Part shown: piece by piece, positions 1 to 5,886 of the stretch
Layout: each line of letters opens with the position of its first letter
Numbering within the stretch: position 1 is the stretch's first letter
Assembly: GCA_026394915.1 (NCBI GenBank)
Contig: JAPLZS010000210.1
Location: 1 to 5,886, forward strand
Direction: 5' to 3'
Source of the DNA: Candidatus Woesearchaeota archaeon
GTDB lineage: Archaea; Nanobdellota; Nanobdellia; Woesearchaeales; UBA12501
Length of the DNA stretch: 5,886 nucleotides
Made by a program: the position numbers and the translations under genes
Notes under the pieces: model-generated
What the model saw: only the letters and a program-made list of their open reading frames with translations
Databases searched by the model: none
Told to the model about the DNA's origin: nothing

Positions 1-939
1 ATCCTGCCAGTACATGTTCTTGTCTGCAATCCCAAGAATATCAACAAAATCCTTGTCAAGCCCAAGCTCTTTTATTATCCTTTTCTTCTCCTTTGCATTC
101 TGCTTGTATGCTTCTTCTTTCTTGATTAATTTGCCGTAATCAGGTTTTCCTTCGATGACTTTCTTTATCTCCTCTGTGAAATCAGCCTCTGTCAATGGCT
201 CTCCATTGAAGAAATTTATCCTTACCCAAAAATATTTTTCAGCATGCTTTTTTATCATAGCCTGCGCTTTCTTGCTCAGCAATCCAAATGCCTTGTCTGG
301 CTCATTATTATTTATAGCATCAAGGTCTTTTTTGCTGCTGTTTATGGCATTTGCAATCCTTGCTATGCTCATGTTCTCTGCATTGACAAAAGAGGGTTTT
401 ATGGGCTGAGTGAGCGTAGTTATATAATCCTTGAACTCATTCTCTTTGCCTTTCTTTGCAAGGATGTCTCTTAAGCCTTTCTCGATTCTCGGATCAACAA
501 CATATGAAATGCCCTCTATGATGTGAGAATATCCCATATGGCCTGAGTCAATATCCAGCACTTCATGGAACATCTTTATTATTTCCTCATTGCTCTTCTT
601 TTTCAGGTCTGTCTTCTTGAACTTCCTGCCAAAGCTCTCAAGCTTCCTGTCGAATATCCTGCTCTTCTTTATTATGCTGTCAAAATAAGAATGATCGTTC
701 ATCTGCCTCTGCATGAAGGCCTCGCCTATGTTCCTGAAGTCATTCAGGGAATAGTGGTATTCAAGGAAATCCTTTGTGAAGATGAAAAGATGCTTTATGT
801 GGCCATATCCCAATGATTTATGGGTGTCTATCAAGGCAGATCTCGGGCCTACGCTTATGAAAAGGTTGCATGCATTGAATCCCTGCACATACCATGGCTC
901 TTTTATGAACTCCTCGCATATTTTATCAGTTTTATTCAT
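1..939 (-). CDS. G1: N-terminal part of a swivel-domain (PEP-utiliser-like) paralog, cut by left window edge
   Basis: This is an open frame of 313 codons starting at ATG 939 and running without a stop to base 1, so the C-terminus lies outside the window. The start is supported by a GGTGAG ribosome site five bases upstream. No named domain is visible in this part. It shares the core of the other copies: an L-T-x-P-x-x-P-S-F segment at residues 176-184, then a His (232) shortly before Y-F-W (236-238), then a charged helical stretch ending in a W-Q-D like that of G4 (W277-Q-D) and G3. By homology with G2-G4 the missing 3' part should encode the phosphohistidine swivel domain; this is inference. 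The first 60 residues (WYVQGF, GHIKHLFIF) are rich in aromatic residues and diverged from the paralogs. It lies 25 bases after G2, so it probably belongs to the same transcript. Biochemical function is unknown. Confidence 0.85.
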   Translation of the reverse strand, partial: MNKTDKICEEFIKEPWYVQGFNACNLFISVGPRSALIDTHKSLGYGHIKHLFIFTKDFLEYHYSLNDFRNIGEAFMQRQMNDHSYFDSIIKKSRIFDRKLESFGRKFKKTDLKKKSNEEIIKMFHEVLDIDSGHMGYSHIIEGISYVVDPRIEKGLRDILAKKGKENEFKDYITTLTQPIKPSFVNAENMSIARIANAINSSKKDLDAINNNEPDKAFGLLSKKAQAMIKKHAEKYFWVRINFFNGEPLTEADFTEEIKKVIEGKPDYGKLIKKEEAYKQNAKEKKRIIKELGLDKDFVDILGIADKNMYWQD

Positions 940-944
940 AATCA

Positions 945-950
945 CTCACC
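945..950 (-). promoter_or_regulatory. Ribosome binding site for G1
   Basis: The minus strand reads GGTGAG five bases before ATG 939, matching the complement of the archaeal 16S rRNA 3' end. It fixes the G1 start and sits in the 25-base gap after the G2 stop. No separate promoter is visible in that gap. Confidence 0.7.
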
Positions 951-964
951 TTGTCTTTCATCTC

Positions 965-1222
965 TCATACCTTTATTATCTCTCCTGTCTTCATATTGAT
1001 TTTGATCTTGTCGCCTGTCTTGAGCATCCTTGTTCCGTTCTTTGTGCCTATTACACAGGGTATTCCGAACTCCCTGCTCACAATAGCGGCGTGGGAAGTA
1101 ATGCCCCCTTCATCTGTGATTATTGCCTTTGCCTTCTTTATAAGATGGACAAAGTCAGGCCTTGTCATTGTCGTGACAAGTATCTTTCCTTCTGGGAACC
1201 GGTCATTGTGAGGATCAATCAC
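965..1222 (-). CDS. G2 C-terminal piece: stand-alone phosphohistidine swivel domain (PEP-utiliser mobile domain)
   Basis: This ORF of 85 codons starts at GTG 1222 and consists of almost nothing but the mobile domain of PEP-utilising enzymes. The motif D-E-G-G-I-T-S-H-A-A-I-V-S-R gives the phospho-accepting histidine at residue 44 (bases 1091-1093), preceded by the strand ILVTTMTRPDF and followed by IPCVIGT and TGDKIKINMKTGEI. In PEP synthase and PPDK this domain swings a phosphate on His between nucleotide and pyruvate sites. The ORF overlaps the preceding one by four bases (GTGA). Its first residues (VIDPHNDRFPEGKILV) align with the G3 sequence VILNPAKSDFRKGQILV, so it is the detached end of the same protein. 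A GGTGAGG sequence at 1227-1233 could permit translation on its own. Either a one-base loss or a genuine split explains it; the domain assignment itself is secure. Confidence 0.85.
   Translation of the reverse strand: MIDPHNDRFPEGKILVTTMTRPDFVHLIKKAKAIITDEGGITSHAAIVSREFGIPCVIGTKNGTRMLKTGDKIKINMKTGEIIKV
978..1026 (-). repeat. Direct repeat copy 1 (3' end of swivel-domain coding sequence)
   Basis: About 43 of 49 bases match 2452-2500 by eye, including an identical 22-base run (1005-1026 against 2479-2500). It encodes the LKTGDKI-IN-MKTGEI end of the swivel domain in G2. It reflects duplication of the coding module rather than a mobile element. Confidence 0.7.
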
Positions 1223-2442
1223 AAGACCTCACCGATAACATTCTTTTTTGCCCTGTTGGCCACAATGCCTTTTATGATATCTGTTTTTATCTTGCTGTTG
1301 AATGCCTTGATGATCCTCTTTGCATCATCTCCAACCACAAGTAACTTTTCATCTTTGGTTGTAACATACGCGCTGCACTCAAATCTTGATTTCAATTCTT
1401 CTTTAGATATCTTCTTATTATCCAGCAGAAGCTCTTTTATCTCAGGTGTCGTGAAATAATTTATCTCAGTCCAGGAAAGCCTGTTCCTTCTCGCAATCTC
1501 ATTTAGCAGCAATGCCTGATAATACACAGATCTGATTATCCTTCTCTTCCTCTCATCGATCTGCACGCCCATCTCTTCATATATCCTGAATATGAGCTTT
1601 GTCTCTCCGCTCAGCTTGTATCTCTTTGAATATATTGTCTTTTTCTTTCTGAACTCCTCTTTGCCATTCTTCACTTCTTCAATCTCTTTCTTCAGGTCAT
1701 TTTCTGCCTTGTTCTTTGTCTCTTCTTTCACTCTTTTCAGGAAATAATCCGCATCAAGGCAGTAAGAGCCTGAAAAATTGTTCCTTATCCAGAAATAATC
1801 ATCAGAATGCTTTCTCAGCTTTGCTGAAAACCTGCTTTTATCATCTTTAAGATAAGATATGCAGAGCTTCAGGAAATCAATGTGCTCTTTATCCATGAAG
1901 CTGCGCATCACAGGCGTTGAAAATGTAATCATGACCTCATTTATCTCATTCTCCGGAATCTTCTCTGTTTTTTTCAGCCTTGGCATAAGATATTCTTCTA
2001 TGAAAGGATCCCCTCCCTCTGGTATGACTGCAACCTCGCAGAAAAGTACAGTAAGGTCATAGAATTCTTTGAAGGTTTCCCATAATCTCCCGTTTTCCAA
2101 GCTCTTCAGGTCTGTTTTCTCAAGTTTTTCTGATAATGCAATGATCTTTTTTTCAATCTTCTTCTGTCTCTGAAAAAGCTTGCTTACAGTTTTGCTGTCT
2201 TTCTTCATCTTTTCAAGGATCCACAAGAAAATACTGCTTTTTTCTTCTGATTTTGTCTCCTCTCTTATCTTTCCTTTCTCAAGAAGAAGCACGCTGAGGC
2301 TATGCACTGGGACATCTATCTGGTTCCTCACTCCTGCAAAGCCGTCCATGAAGTCCATGCACAGCTCAAGATGGCCAGGACACTCTTCTGTCCACCATTC
2401 TGAATATTCTATTTCCTTTAAGATTTCGCTTGTTTCTATCAT
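1219..2442 (-). CDS. G2 N-terminal piece: helical module of a swivel-domain paralog, stops at the domain border
   Basis: This ORF of 407 codons from ATG 2442 overlaps the G3 stop by four bases (ATGA), suggesting translational coupling. It is Lys/Glu-rich, with likely coiled or helical segments around residues 75-115 and 235-280. It shows the family core: F-S-T-P-V-M-R-S-F at 174-182, His 212, and Y-F-W-I at 216-219. Near the C-terminus a G-D-D-A-K-R-I-I-K-A-F segment is followed by KGIVANRAKKNVIGEV, which in G3 and G4 leads directly into the swivel domain. Here the frame stops (TGA at 1219-1221) right after GEVL, and the swivel domain continues in the -1 frame. Restoring one base would give about 492 residues, close to intact G4 (481). 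No ATP-grasp or PEP-binding barrel is present, so it is not a PEP synthase. Function is unknown. Confidence 0.85.
   Translation of the reverse strand: MIETSEILKEIEYSEWWTEECPGHLELCMDFMDGFAGVRNQIDVPVHSLSVLLLEKGKIREETKSEEKSSIFLWILEKMKKDSKTVSKLFQRQKKIEKKIIALSEKLEKTDLKSLENGRLWETFKEFYDLTVLFCEVAVIPEGGDPFIEEYLMPRLKKTEKIPENEINEVMITFSTPVMRSFMDKEHIDFLKLCISYLKDDKSRFSAKLRKHSDDYFWIRNNFSGSYCLDADYFLKRVKEETKNKAENDLKKEIEEVKNGKEEFRKKKTIYSKRYKLSGETKLIFRIYEEMGVQIDERKRRIIRSVYYQALLLNEIARRNRLSWTEINYFTTPEIKELLLDNKKISKEELKSRFECSAYVTTKDEKLLVVGDDAKRIIKAFNSKIKTDIIKGIVANRAKKNVIGEVL
1227..1233 (-). promoter_or_regulatory. Possible internal ribosome site at the G2 break
   Basis: The minus strand reads GGTGAGG four bases before GTG 1222. 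This is a good archaeal-type Shine-Dalgarno match at usable spacing and could re-initiate translation of the swivel domain alone. The same bases encode the G-E-V residues found at the equivalent place in G3, so the match may be accidental. Confidence 0.35.
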
Positions 2443-3185
2443 ATCTTCCTTATCTCGCCTGTCTTCATGTTTATCTCAATCTTGTCGCCTGTCTTGAGCA
2501 GTTTTGTAGCGCTTCTTACCCCCACAATGCACGCTATGCCTAATTCTCTTGACACGATGCCTGCATGCGTTGTGACTCCTCCTTCATCTGTGATTATAGC
2601 CTTAGCATGATGCATCAATGGGACAAACTCAGGCCTTGTCATAGTAGTCACAAGTATCTGACCTTTCCTGAAATCTGACTTTGCAGGGTTCAGGATGACA
2701 TTTACTTCGCCTTTTATAATCTTCTCCTTGCCATATGATGCTATTGTGCCTTTCAGCTCTTTCTCATCTGCTATCGATTCAAAAGCTTCAATTATATCTT
2801 CTGCGTCCTTACCTTCAAACAGCACGTCTTCTGTAAGAGGTATGTCTGCCACATGAACACAAAGATCCATCCTTGATTTTATCATCTTCTTTGAAGGGAT
2901 CCTGCCTGTCCTGAAGAATTCCCTTATCTCCTTTAGATGCACAAAATATATCTCATCAATGGACAATCTCATCTTCTTGGCTATCTGTTTCAGGAATTCA
3001 TTCTGATAATGCTTGCCTATAAGGTCCAGCTCTTTTCTCTCATCCTGCCAAGTGCTGAGGAGCTGGGTAAGCTCAATCTTATCCTTCATCCCATCGCTTA
3101 TCCTGACCTCTTCAAGCAGCCTATTCTGGTTATTGACAATCTTCCTGCTGTCAAAGCAAAGTAAGATAACGTTGTTTGAATCCAT
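2439..3185 (-). CDS. G3 C-terminal piece: linker helices plus phosphohistidine swivel domain
   Basis: The frame is open from base 3212 down and has its first ATG at 3185, giving 248 residues. Residues from about 22 (NRLLEEVRISDGMKD, then LLSTWQDERKE) align with the central helical region of G4 (KLLRKYHFTKEI, then LFAIWQDIRKI). A G-K-D-A-E-D-I-I-E-A-F segment is followed by KGTIASYGKEKIIKGEV and the swivel domain (GQILVTTMTRPEF, DEGGVTTHAGIVSR), with the phospho-His at residue 207 (bases 2565-2567). The ATG at 3185 has no convincing ribosome site and lies 88 bases inside the upstream ORF, so it is probably not a natural start. This piece is best read as the 3' part of one gene covering 2439-3907, which would be about 489 residues after a one-base correction. 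Its stop overlaps the G2 start as ATGA. Confidence 0.85.
   Translation of the reverse strand: MDSNNVILLCFDSRKIVNNQNRLLEEVRISDGMKDKIELTQLLSTWQDERKELDLIGKHYQNEFLKQIAKKMRLSIDEIYFVHLKEIREFFRTGRIPSKKMIKSRMDLCVHVADIPLTEDVLFEGKDAEDIIEAFESIADEKELKGTIASYGKEKIIKGEVNVILNPAKSDFRKGQILVTTMTRPEFVPLMHHAKAIITDEGGVTTHAGIVSRELGIACIVGVRSATKLLKTGDKIEINMKTGEIRKI
2452..2500 (-). repeat. Direct repeat copy 2 (3' end of swivel-domain coding sequence)
   Basis: This is the partner of 978-1026, in the same orientation, within G3. The nucleotide similarity here is much higher than anything seen between the N-terminal halves of the two genes, which suggests recent duplication, gene conversion or strong constraint on this end. 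Confidence 0.7.
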
Positions 3186-3907
3186 GGTGTCTGTCTTCTC
3201 ATGCGATCTTTTCTATCCAGGAAATATTTCCTGTCAAGCACCCTTACCTGGGTATAATCATTGTTTATCCAGAAAAATCTTCTCTGATGCTCTGCAAGCT
3301 TTGTTTCGAATTGGCTGCTATTTCTCCTGTTTTTCTTATACAAAAGCAAAAGATTGAGGAAACCTAGTTTTTCTTGCCCTGCAAATGACAGTGTCGGGCT
3401 ATGTGTTAGCTCAAGGAATATCTTTCTTGCATCCTTTCTATTCTCTTCTCTGAGGAAGTCTTCCCATAAGTCTGTTTCTGTATACACACCTATTCCATCA
3501 GTCACCAACGGAGCAGCCATCACTTCATTCAGCCTTTCAAGATATGCAAAGAATGATGATTCCAGCTTCCTGTTATCAAGCTCTGATATCTCTGCTGGAT
3601 TCGGAAGTTTACTGCACATCTCCAGGAATTCTTCTCTGAGTCTTGCCCATCCGATGACCTTCTTCTTGGCTGTTTTAGGGTCATCATAGAGCTGCTTGTT
3701 GTTCTTGTAAGCCTGATTCCAGGATTCGCATTGGCATATGAACTTTTTCTTGTAGATCACGATCTCATAATGATAATATTCCCTGAAATATTTGTTTGTC
3801 CTGGTGAATCCAAGCATAGGCCCCTGGGCCAGCATGTATGTGCCCGGCGCAGAGCAGACATACTGCTTCTCCGTCTTAAGTATCCTGATAACTTCTTTCT
3901 TATCCAT
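3098..3907 (-). CDS. G3 N-terminal piece of a swivel-domain paralog, frameshifted near its 3' end
   Basis: This ORF of 269 codons from ATG 3907 overlaps the G4 stop by eight bases (ATGGATAA), so it is tightly coupled to G4. It carries the family core: L-T-H-S-P-T-L-S-F at residues 167-175, His 207 and F-F-W-I at 211-214, then VLDRKYFLDR, which aligns with CLDADYFLKR of G2. The last 35 or so residues (about 233-269, ending in TRIGCLKRSG) do not resemble the paralogs. The expected continuation is in the -1 frame, starting at or after 3212. The AAAA run at 3209-3212 is a likely place for a lost base. The aromatic N-terminal 60 residues (FREYYHYEIVIYKKKFICQCESW) are diverged from the other copies. 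No signal peptide or membrane helix is evident. Function is unknown. Confidence 0.8.
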   Translation of the reverse strand: MDKKEVIRILKTEKQYVCSAPGTYMLAQGPMLGFTRTNKYFREYYHYEIVIYKKKFICQCESWNQAYKNNKQLYDDPKTAKKKVIGWARLREEFLEMCSKLPNPAEISELDNRKLESSFFAYLERLNEVMAAPLVTDGIGVYTETDLWEDFLREENRKDARKIFLELTHSPTLSFAGQEKLGFLNLLLLYKKNRRNSSQFETKLAEHQRRFFWINNDYTQVRVLDRKYFLDRKDRMRRQTPWIQTTLSYFALTAGRLSITRIGCLKRSG

Positions 3908-5345
3908 TGATCTTCCTCACAATGCCTTTGTCTGCATCAACTTCGACCATATCACCATCTTTCAGCACCTTTGTTGCAATCTTAGTGCCTATGATGCATG
4001 GTATCCTCAATTCTCTTGAGATTATTGCAGCGTGGCAGGTGATACCTCCATCATCTGTGACGATTGCGCTGACTTTCTTCAGTGCAGGAACATGCTCTGG
4101 CCTTGTCATCGGAGTTACAAGAACATCGCCTTCCTTCACATTTTTTATATTATCAATCTTCCTCACTATTATGACCCTTCCCTTTGCCTTGCCAAGAGAA
4201 GCTGCAATCCCTTTTATTTCATTTACCTCTTCATGCTTCTGCTGGATGCTCTGGAGTATCCGTTTAGATTCCTCACCAGATATGATATTGGAAGGTTTTC
4301 CTCCTTCATAGACCCATAATAGGCCCTCATTCCTCTGAACAAGCTGTCTCTCATACATTTTTTTGTTAATCTTGCTGTTCAGCAGTCTTGAGAACTCTTC
4401 ATAAGTGGAATATTTCAGCAATTCCCTGCTGATCTTCTCCCTTTTCTCTGCTTCCCTCAGGAATTTGTCATCGATGTAAACATGAGTAAGCGTGTATATC
4501 TTCCTTATATCCTGCCATATCGCAAAGAGTTCAATCAGTTTAACCATTGAGATTATCTCTTTTGTGAAATGGTATTTCCTCAGTAGCTTTTCTTTCTCTT
4601 TCTTGTTTTCCAGATGGAATGCCTTAGGCTTTTGCCTGCTCTCTTTCATCTCTTTGAGCAATTCATCTTCAGTGTATTCTATTGAGCCGGCATAGCTTCC
4701 TTTCATCCAGAAGAATCTGTTCATATATCTTTTGATTGCCTGTTTCATATCTTTCTGACTGCTGGTCTTATTCATATTGTAAAGCTCTTCCTTGCTTTCA
4801 AACATAAAAGAGGGATCTACAGGCGCAGATAAGACAGACATGACTTTATGCACATCAGCGATATCACTCTTTTCTGAGAATTCTGTCACAATCTTTGTAA
4901 AATACCTGTCAGAGCAGAAAATGAATGAGTCAATGAAACCCGGAAAATGCGTCTTTTTCAGCTTATCTTGGTAATCCTCAAAGAGATTGCGCAGTTCCTT
5001 GTCATTTAATCTGCTGAAATCAGATTTCCTGATTCTCAACGCATATCTGTAGAACTCTTTAAATCCTTTGTTCCACCTCTTAAAGAAACCAGGGAAGAAC
5101 TCCTCATTTTTAAGCCCTATCTCAACTATCTTCATCCCTATCCTGTCCTGATCCGGGATCAGGGTTGCCCAATCCATCTGATCATCATGGAAGAACGCAA
5201 GGGTGAAATCATATTTATGCTCAAATTCCTTGAATGCGACCGTGAAGCCATATGCGCTGGATTCGATGAAAAAAGGGCATGCATCTATGTGCTCAATGAG
5301 CCACTCCTCTGGCCTGTGCTTTGAGATATCTTTGATATTAACCAT
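3900..5345 (-). CDS. G4: intact two-part protein, helical N-terminal module plus C-terminal phosphohistidine swivel domain
   Basis: This is the only complete, unbroken copy in the window (481 residues). Residues 1-100 are rich in aromatic residues (ACPFFIESSAYGFTVAFKEF). The core motif L-S-A-P-V-D-P-S-F is at 172-180 and F-F-W at 211-213; the His found just before it in other copies is replaced here by Tyr 207. Charged helices at about 225-330 lead to G-E-E-S-K-R-I-L (357-364) and KGIAASLGKAKGRVIIV. The swivel domain follows from about 400: GDVLVTPMTRPEH, then DDGGITCHAAIISR with phospho-His 438 (bases 4032-4034). It is about half the length of PEP synthase and lacks both the ATP-grasp domain and the PEP/pyruvate barrel, so the label PEP synthase would be wrong. 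It is preceded by a TATA-like promoter and a GAGGGGG site three bases before the ATG. Phosphocarrier or phosphotransfer activity is inferred from the domain; partners are unknown. Confidence 0.92.
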   Translation of the reverse strand: MVNIKDISKHRPEEWLIEHIDACPFFIESSAYGFTVAFKEFEHKYDFTLAFFHDDQMDWATLIPDQDRIGMKIVEIGLKNEEFFPGFFKRWNKGFKEFYRYALRIRKSDFSRLNDKELRNLFEDYQDKLKKTHFPGFIDSFIFCSDRYFTKIVTEFSEKSDIADVHKVMSVLSAPVDPSFMFESKEELYNMNKTSSQKDMKQAIKRYMNRFFWMKGSYAGSIEYTEDELLKEMKESRQKPKAFHLENKKEKEKLLRKYHFTKEIISMVKLIELFAIWQDIRKIYTLTHVYIDDKFLREAEKREKISRELLKYSTYEEFSRLLNSKINKKMYERQLVQRNEGLLWVYEGGKPSNIISGEESKRILQSIQQKHEEVNEIKGIAASLGKAKGRVIIVRKIDNIKNVKEGDVLVTPMTRPEHVPALKKVSAIVTDDGGITCHAAIISRELRIPCIIGTKIATKVLKDGDMVEVDADKGIVRKING

Positions 5346-5375
5346 ATGCCCCCTCTTTTGCCTTATAGGATAGCT

Positions 5376-5386
5376 CTATTTAAAAA
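5376..5386 (-). promoter_or_regulatory. Putative archaeal TATA box for G4 and downstream genes
   Basis: The minus strand reads TTTTTAAATAG, centred about 36 bases before ATG 5345. A start site 22-27 bases downstream would fall near 5354-5359, giving a very short leader that includes the GAGGGGG at 5349-5355. It overlaps a 12-base palindrome, AAAAAGCTTTTT, at 5382-5393. This is the only gap in the window large enough for a promoter. Confidence 0.5.
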
Positions 5387-5418
5387 GCTTTTTTAGAACT
5401 TACTCCTCTGGTTTGCTC

Positions 5419-5508
5419 TCAAGTTTTATCCTGCTTGCCACGAACATTGCTTTCCTCCTTCTCTTCTGACTCAGTGGTCTCTCTCAGCTCAAATTCCTCA
5501 TTTGTCAT
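5419..5508 (-). CDS. Possible small acidic ORF (29 residues) overlapping the G5 stop
   Basis: ATG 5508 overlaps the G5 stop as ATGA, and the frame runs 29 codons to TGA 5419. The product begins MTNEEFELRETTESEEKEES and is strongly acidic and probably disordered. No family is recognised. The ATGA coupling and the absence of any other gene between 5346 and 5504 favour it slightly, but an ORF this short can arise by chance. A second 15-codon frame (5400-5447, starting MFVASRIKLESKPEE) begins inside it behind AAGGAGG at 5454-5460. The two could be pieces of one small protein with another frameshift, or neither may be real. Confidence 0.3.
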   Translation of the reverse strand: MTNEEFELRETTESEEKEESNVRGKQDKT

Positions 5509-5886
5509 TTTATCACATTCACAATCCCATGATTGGCATTGACCTCTACAATCTGTCCATCTTTCAGAACCTTTGTCGCAATTCCTGTCCCGATGATGCA
5601 GGGTATCTTAAGCTCCCTGCTGATTATTGCTGCATGGCTCGTGACTCCGCCCTCATCTGTGACAATAGCGGCTGCTTTTTTCATAGCAGGAACATAATCA
5701 GGCAATGTCATGCTTGCTACAAGTATATCCCCTTTCTCAACCTTCCTCATTGCATCTTCAGATGAGAAGCAGACCTTCACCTTGCCGACCACCTTACCAG
5801 GAGAAGCGACTGTGCCTGTGAAATTTGATATCCCCTCAAAGGCAGATGAGATCTCCTCTCCTCTCCTTTTTATTGCTGTCCTGCCA
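5505..5886 (-). CDS. G5: C-terminal part of a swivel-domain paralog, cut by right window edge
   Basis: The frame is open from the right edge (first full codon at 5885) to TGA 5505, so 126 residues are visible and the N-terminus lies outside. An apparent GTG start at 5792 is not needed: upstream sequence in the same frame reads GEEISSAFEGISNFTGTVAS, which matches the pre-swivel linker of G4 (GEESKRILQ, then KGIAASLGKAKGRV). The swivel domain follows: GDILVASMTLPDY, then DEGGVTSHAAIISR with the phospho-His at bases 5634-5636, then IPCIIGTGIATKVLKDGQIVEV. Its sequence is closest to that of G4 (ATKVLKDG shared). Whether the full protein has only the short helical N-terminal module, like G4, or is a longer enzyme with an ATP-grasp domain cannot be told from this window. 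It is the first visible gene of the array. Confidence 0.88.
   Translation of the reverse strand, partial: GRTAIKRRGEEISSAFEGISNFTGTVASPGKVVGKVKVCFSSEDAMRKVEKGDILVASMTLPDYVPAMKKAAAIVTDEGGVTSHAAIISRELKIPCIIGTGIATKVLKDGQIVEVNANHGIVNVIK

Noticed and set aside
776..1459. Plus-strand open frame of 227 codons
   Set aside because: It runs antisense across the start of G1, the G2 swivel domain and the end of the G2 N-terminal piece, whose protein motifs are clear. Its product is rich in Cys, Leu and Ser with no recognisable domain, as expected for the reverse of a Lys/Glu-rich gene.
3098..3240. Programmed -1 ribosomal frameshift in G3
   Set aside because: I could not find an X-XXY-YYZ heptamer in the right frame where the two readings meet; re-pairing at AGA-AAA or AAA-GAT would be poor. 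A lost base is simpler.
3907..4311. Plus-strand open frame of 134 codons, hydrophobic and seemingly membrane-like
   Set aside because: It is the exact antisense of the G4 swivel domain. Similar hydrophobic antisense frames occur opposite the other swivel domains (for example 951-1211), so it is a by-product of codon composition.
5382..5393. Palindrome AAAAAGCTTTTT as a transcription terminator or operator
   Set aside because: It has no loop and no GC stem, and it overlaps the TATA-like element. In an AT-rich gap it can arise by chance, so it is only mentioned with the promoter.
1..5886. Calling the genes PEP synthase (ppsA) or PTS enzyme I (ptsI)
   Set aside because: Only the phosphohistidine mobile domain is shared. 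The intact copy is 481 residues and has no ATP-grasp domain, no PEP-binding barrel and no enzyme I HPr-binding region that I can recognise.

Overview
The window is about 5.9 kb in which every supportable gene lies on the minus strand. It probably comes from an archaeon, possibly a small-genome DPANN-type lineage or relative. The clues are Arg codons dominated by AGA/AGG, frequent ATA for Ile, a GGTGAG-type Shine-Dalgarno site, an archaeal-looking TATA box (TTTAAATA) ahead of the only gene with a real leader, and tightly overlapping genes. No RNA gene, insertion sequence, CRISPR array or integration site was seen. The lineage call is inference.

Layout in transcription order (right to left): (G5) the C-terminal end of a protein with a PEP-utilising-enzyme phosphohistidine (swivel/mobile) domain, cut by the right window edge. 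Next is a 159-base gap holding a possible 29-codon ORF that overlaps the G5 stop as ATGA, a second very short ORF, and a TATA-like promoter. (G4) follows as an intact 481-residue protein: a divergent, mostly helical N-terminal region and a C-terminal swivel domain. (G3) overlaps G4 by 8 bases and is the same kind of protein, broken into two overlapping ORFs by a one-base shift. (G2) overlaps G3 by 4 bases and is again the same kind, broken exactly at the border between the long N-terminal region and the swivel domain. (G1) begins 25 bases after G2 behind a good GGTGAG site and runs off the left edge; its 313 visible residues match the N-terminal part of the family.

The window is therefore a tandem array of at least five diverged paralogs with a period of about 1.46-1.6 kb. 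Each complete copy carries the histidine motif of PEP synthase and pyruvate phosphate dikinase (GGxTxHAxIxSR). None of the visible or complete copies has room for the ATP-grasp domain or the PEP/pyruvate-binding barrel of those enzymes. They look like phosphohistidine carrier domains attached to variable N-terminal modules, with the phosphate donor and acceptor not visible here. They are probably co-transcribed. G2 and G3 would become full-length (about 492 and 489 residues) by adding one base each, so sequence error, recent decay and genuine splitting all remain possible.
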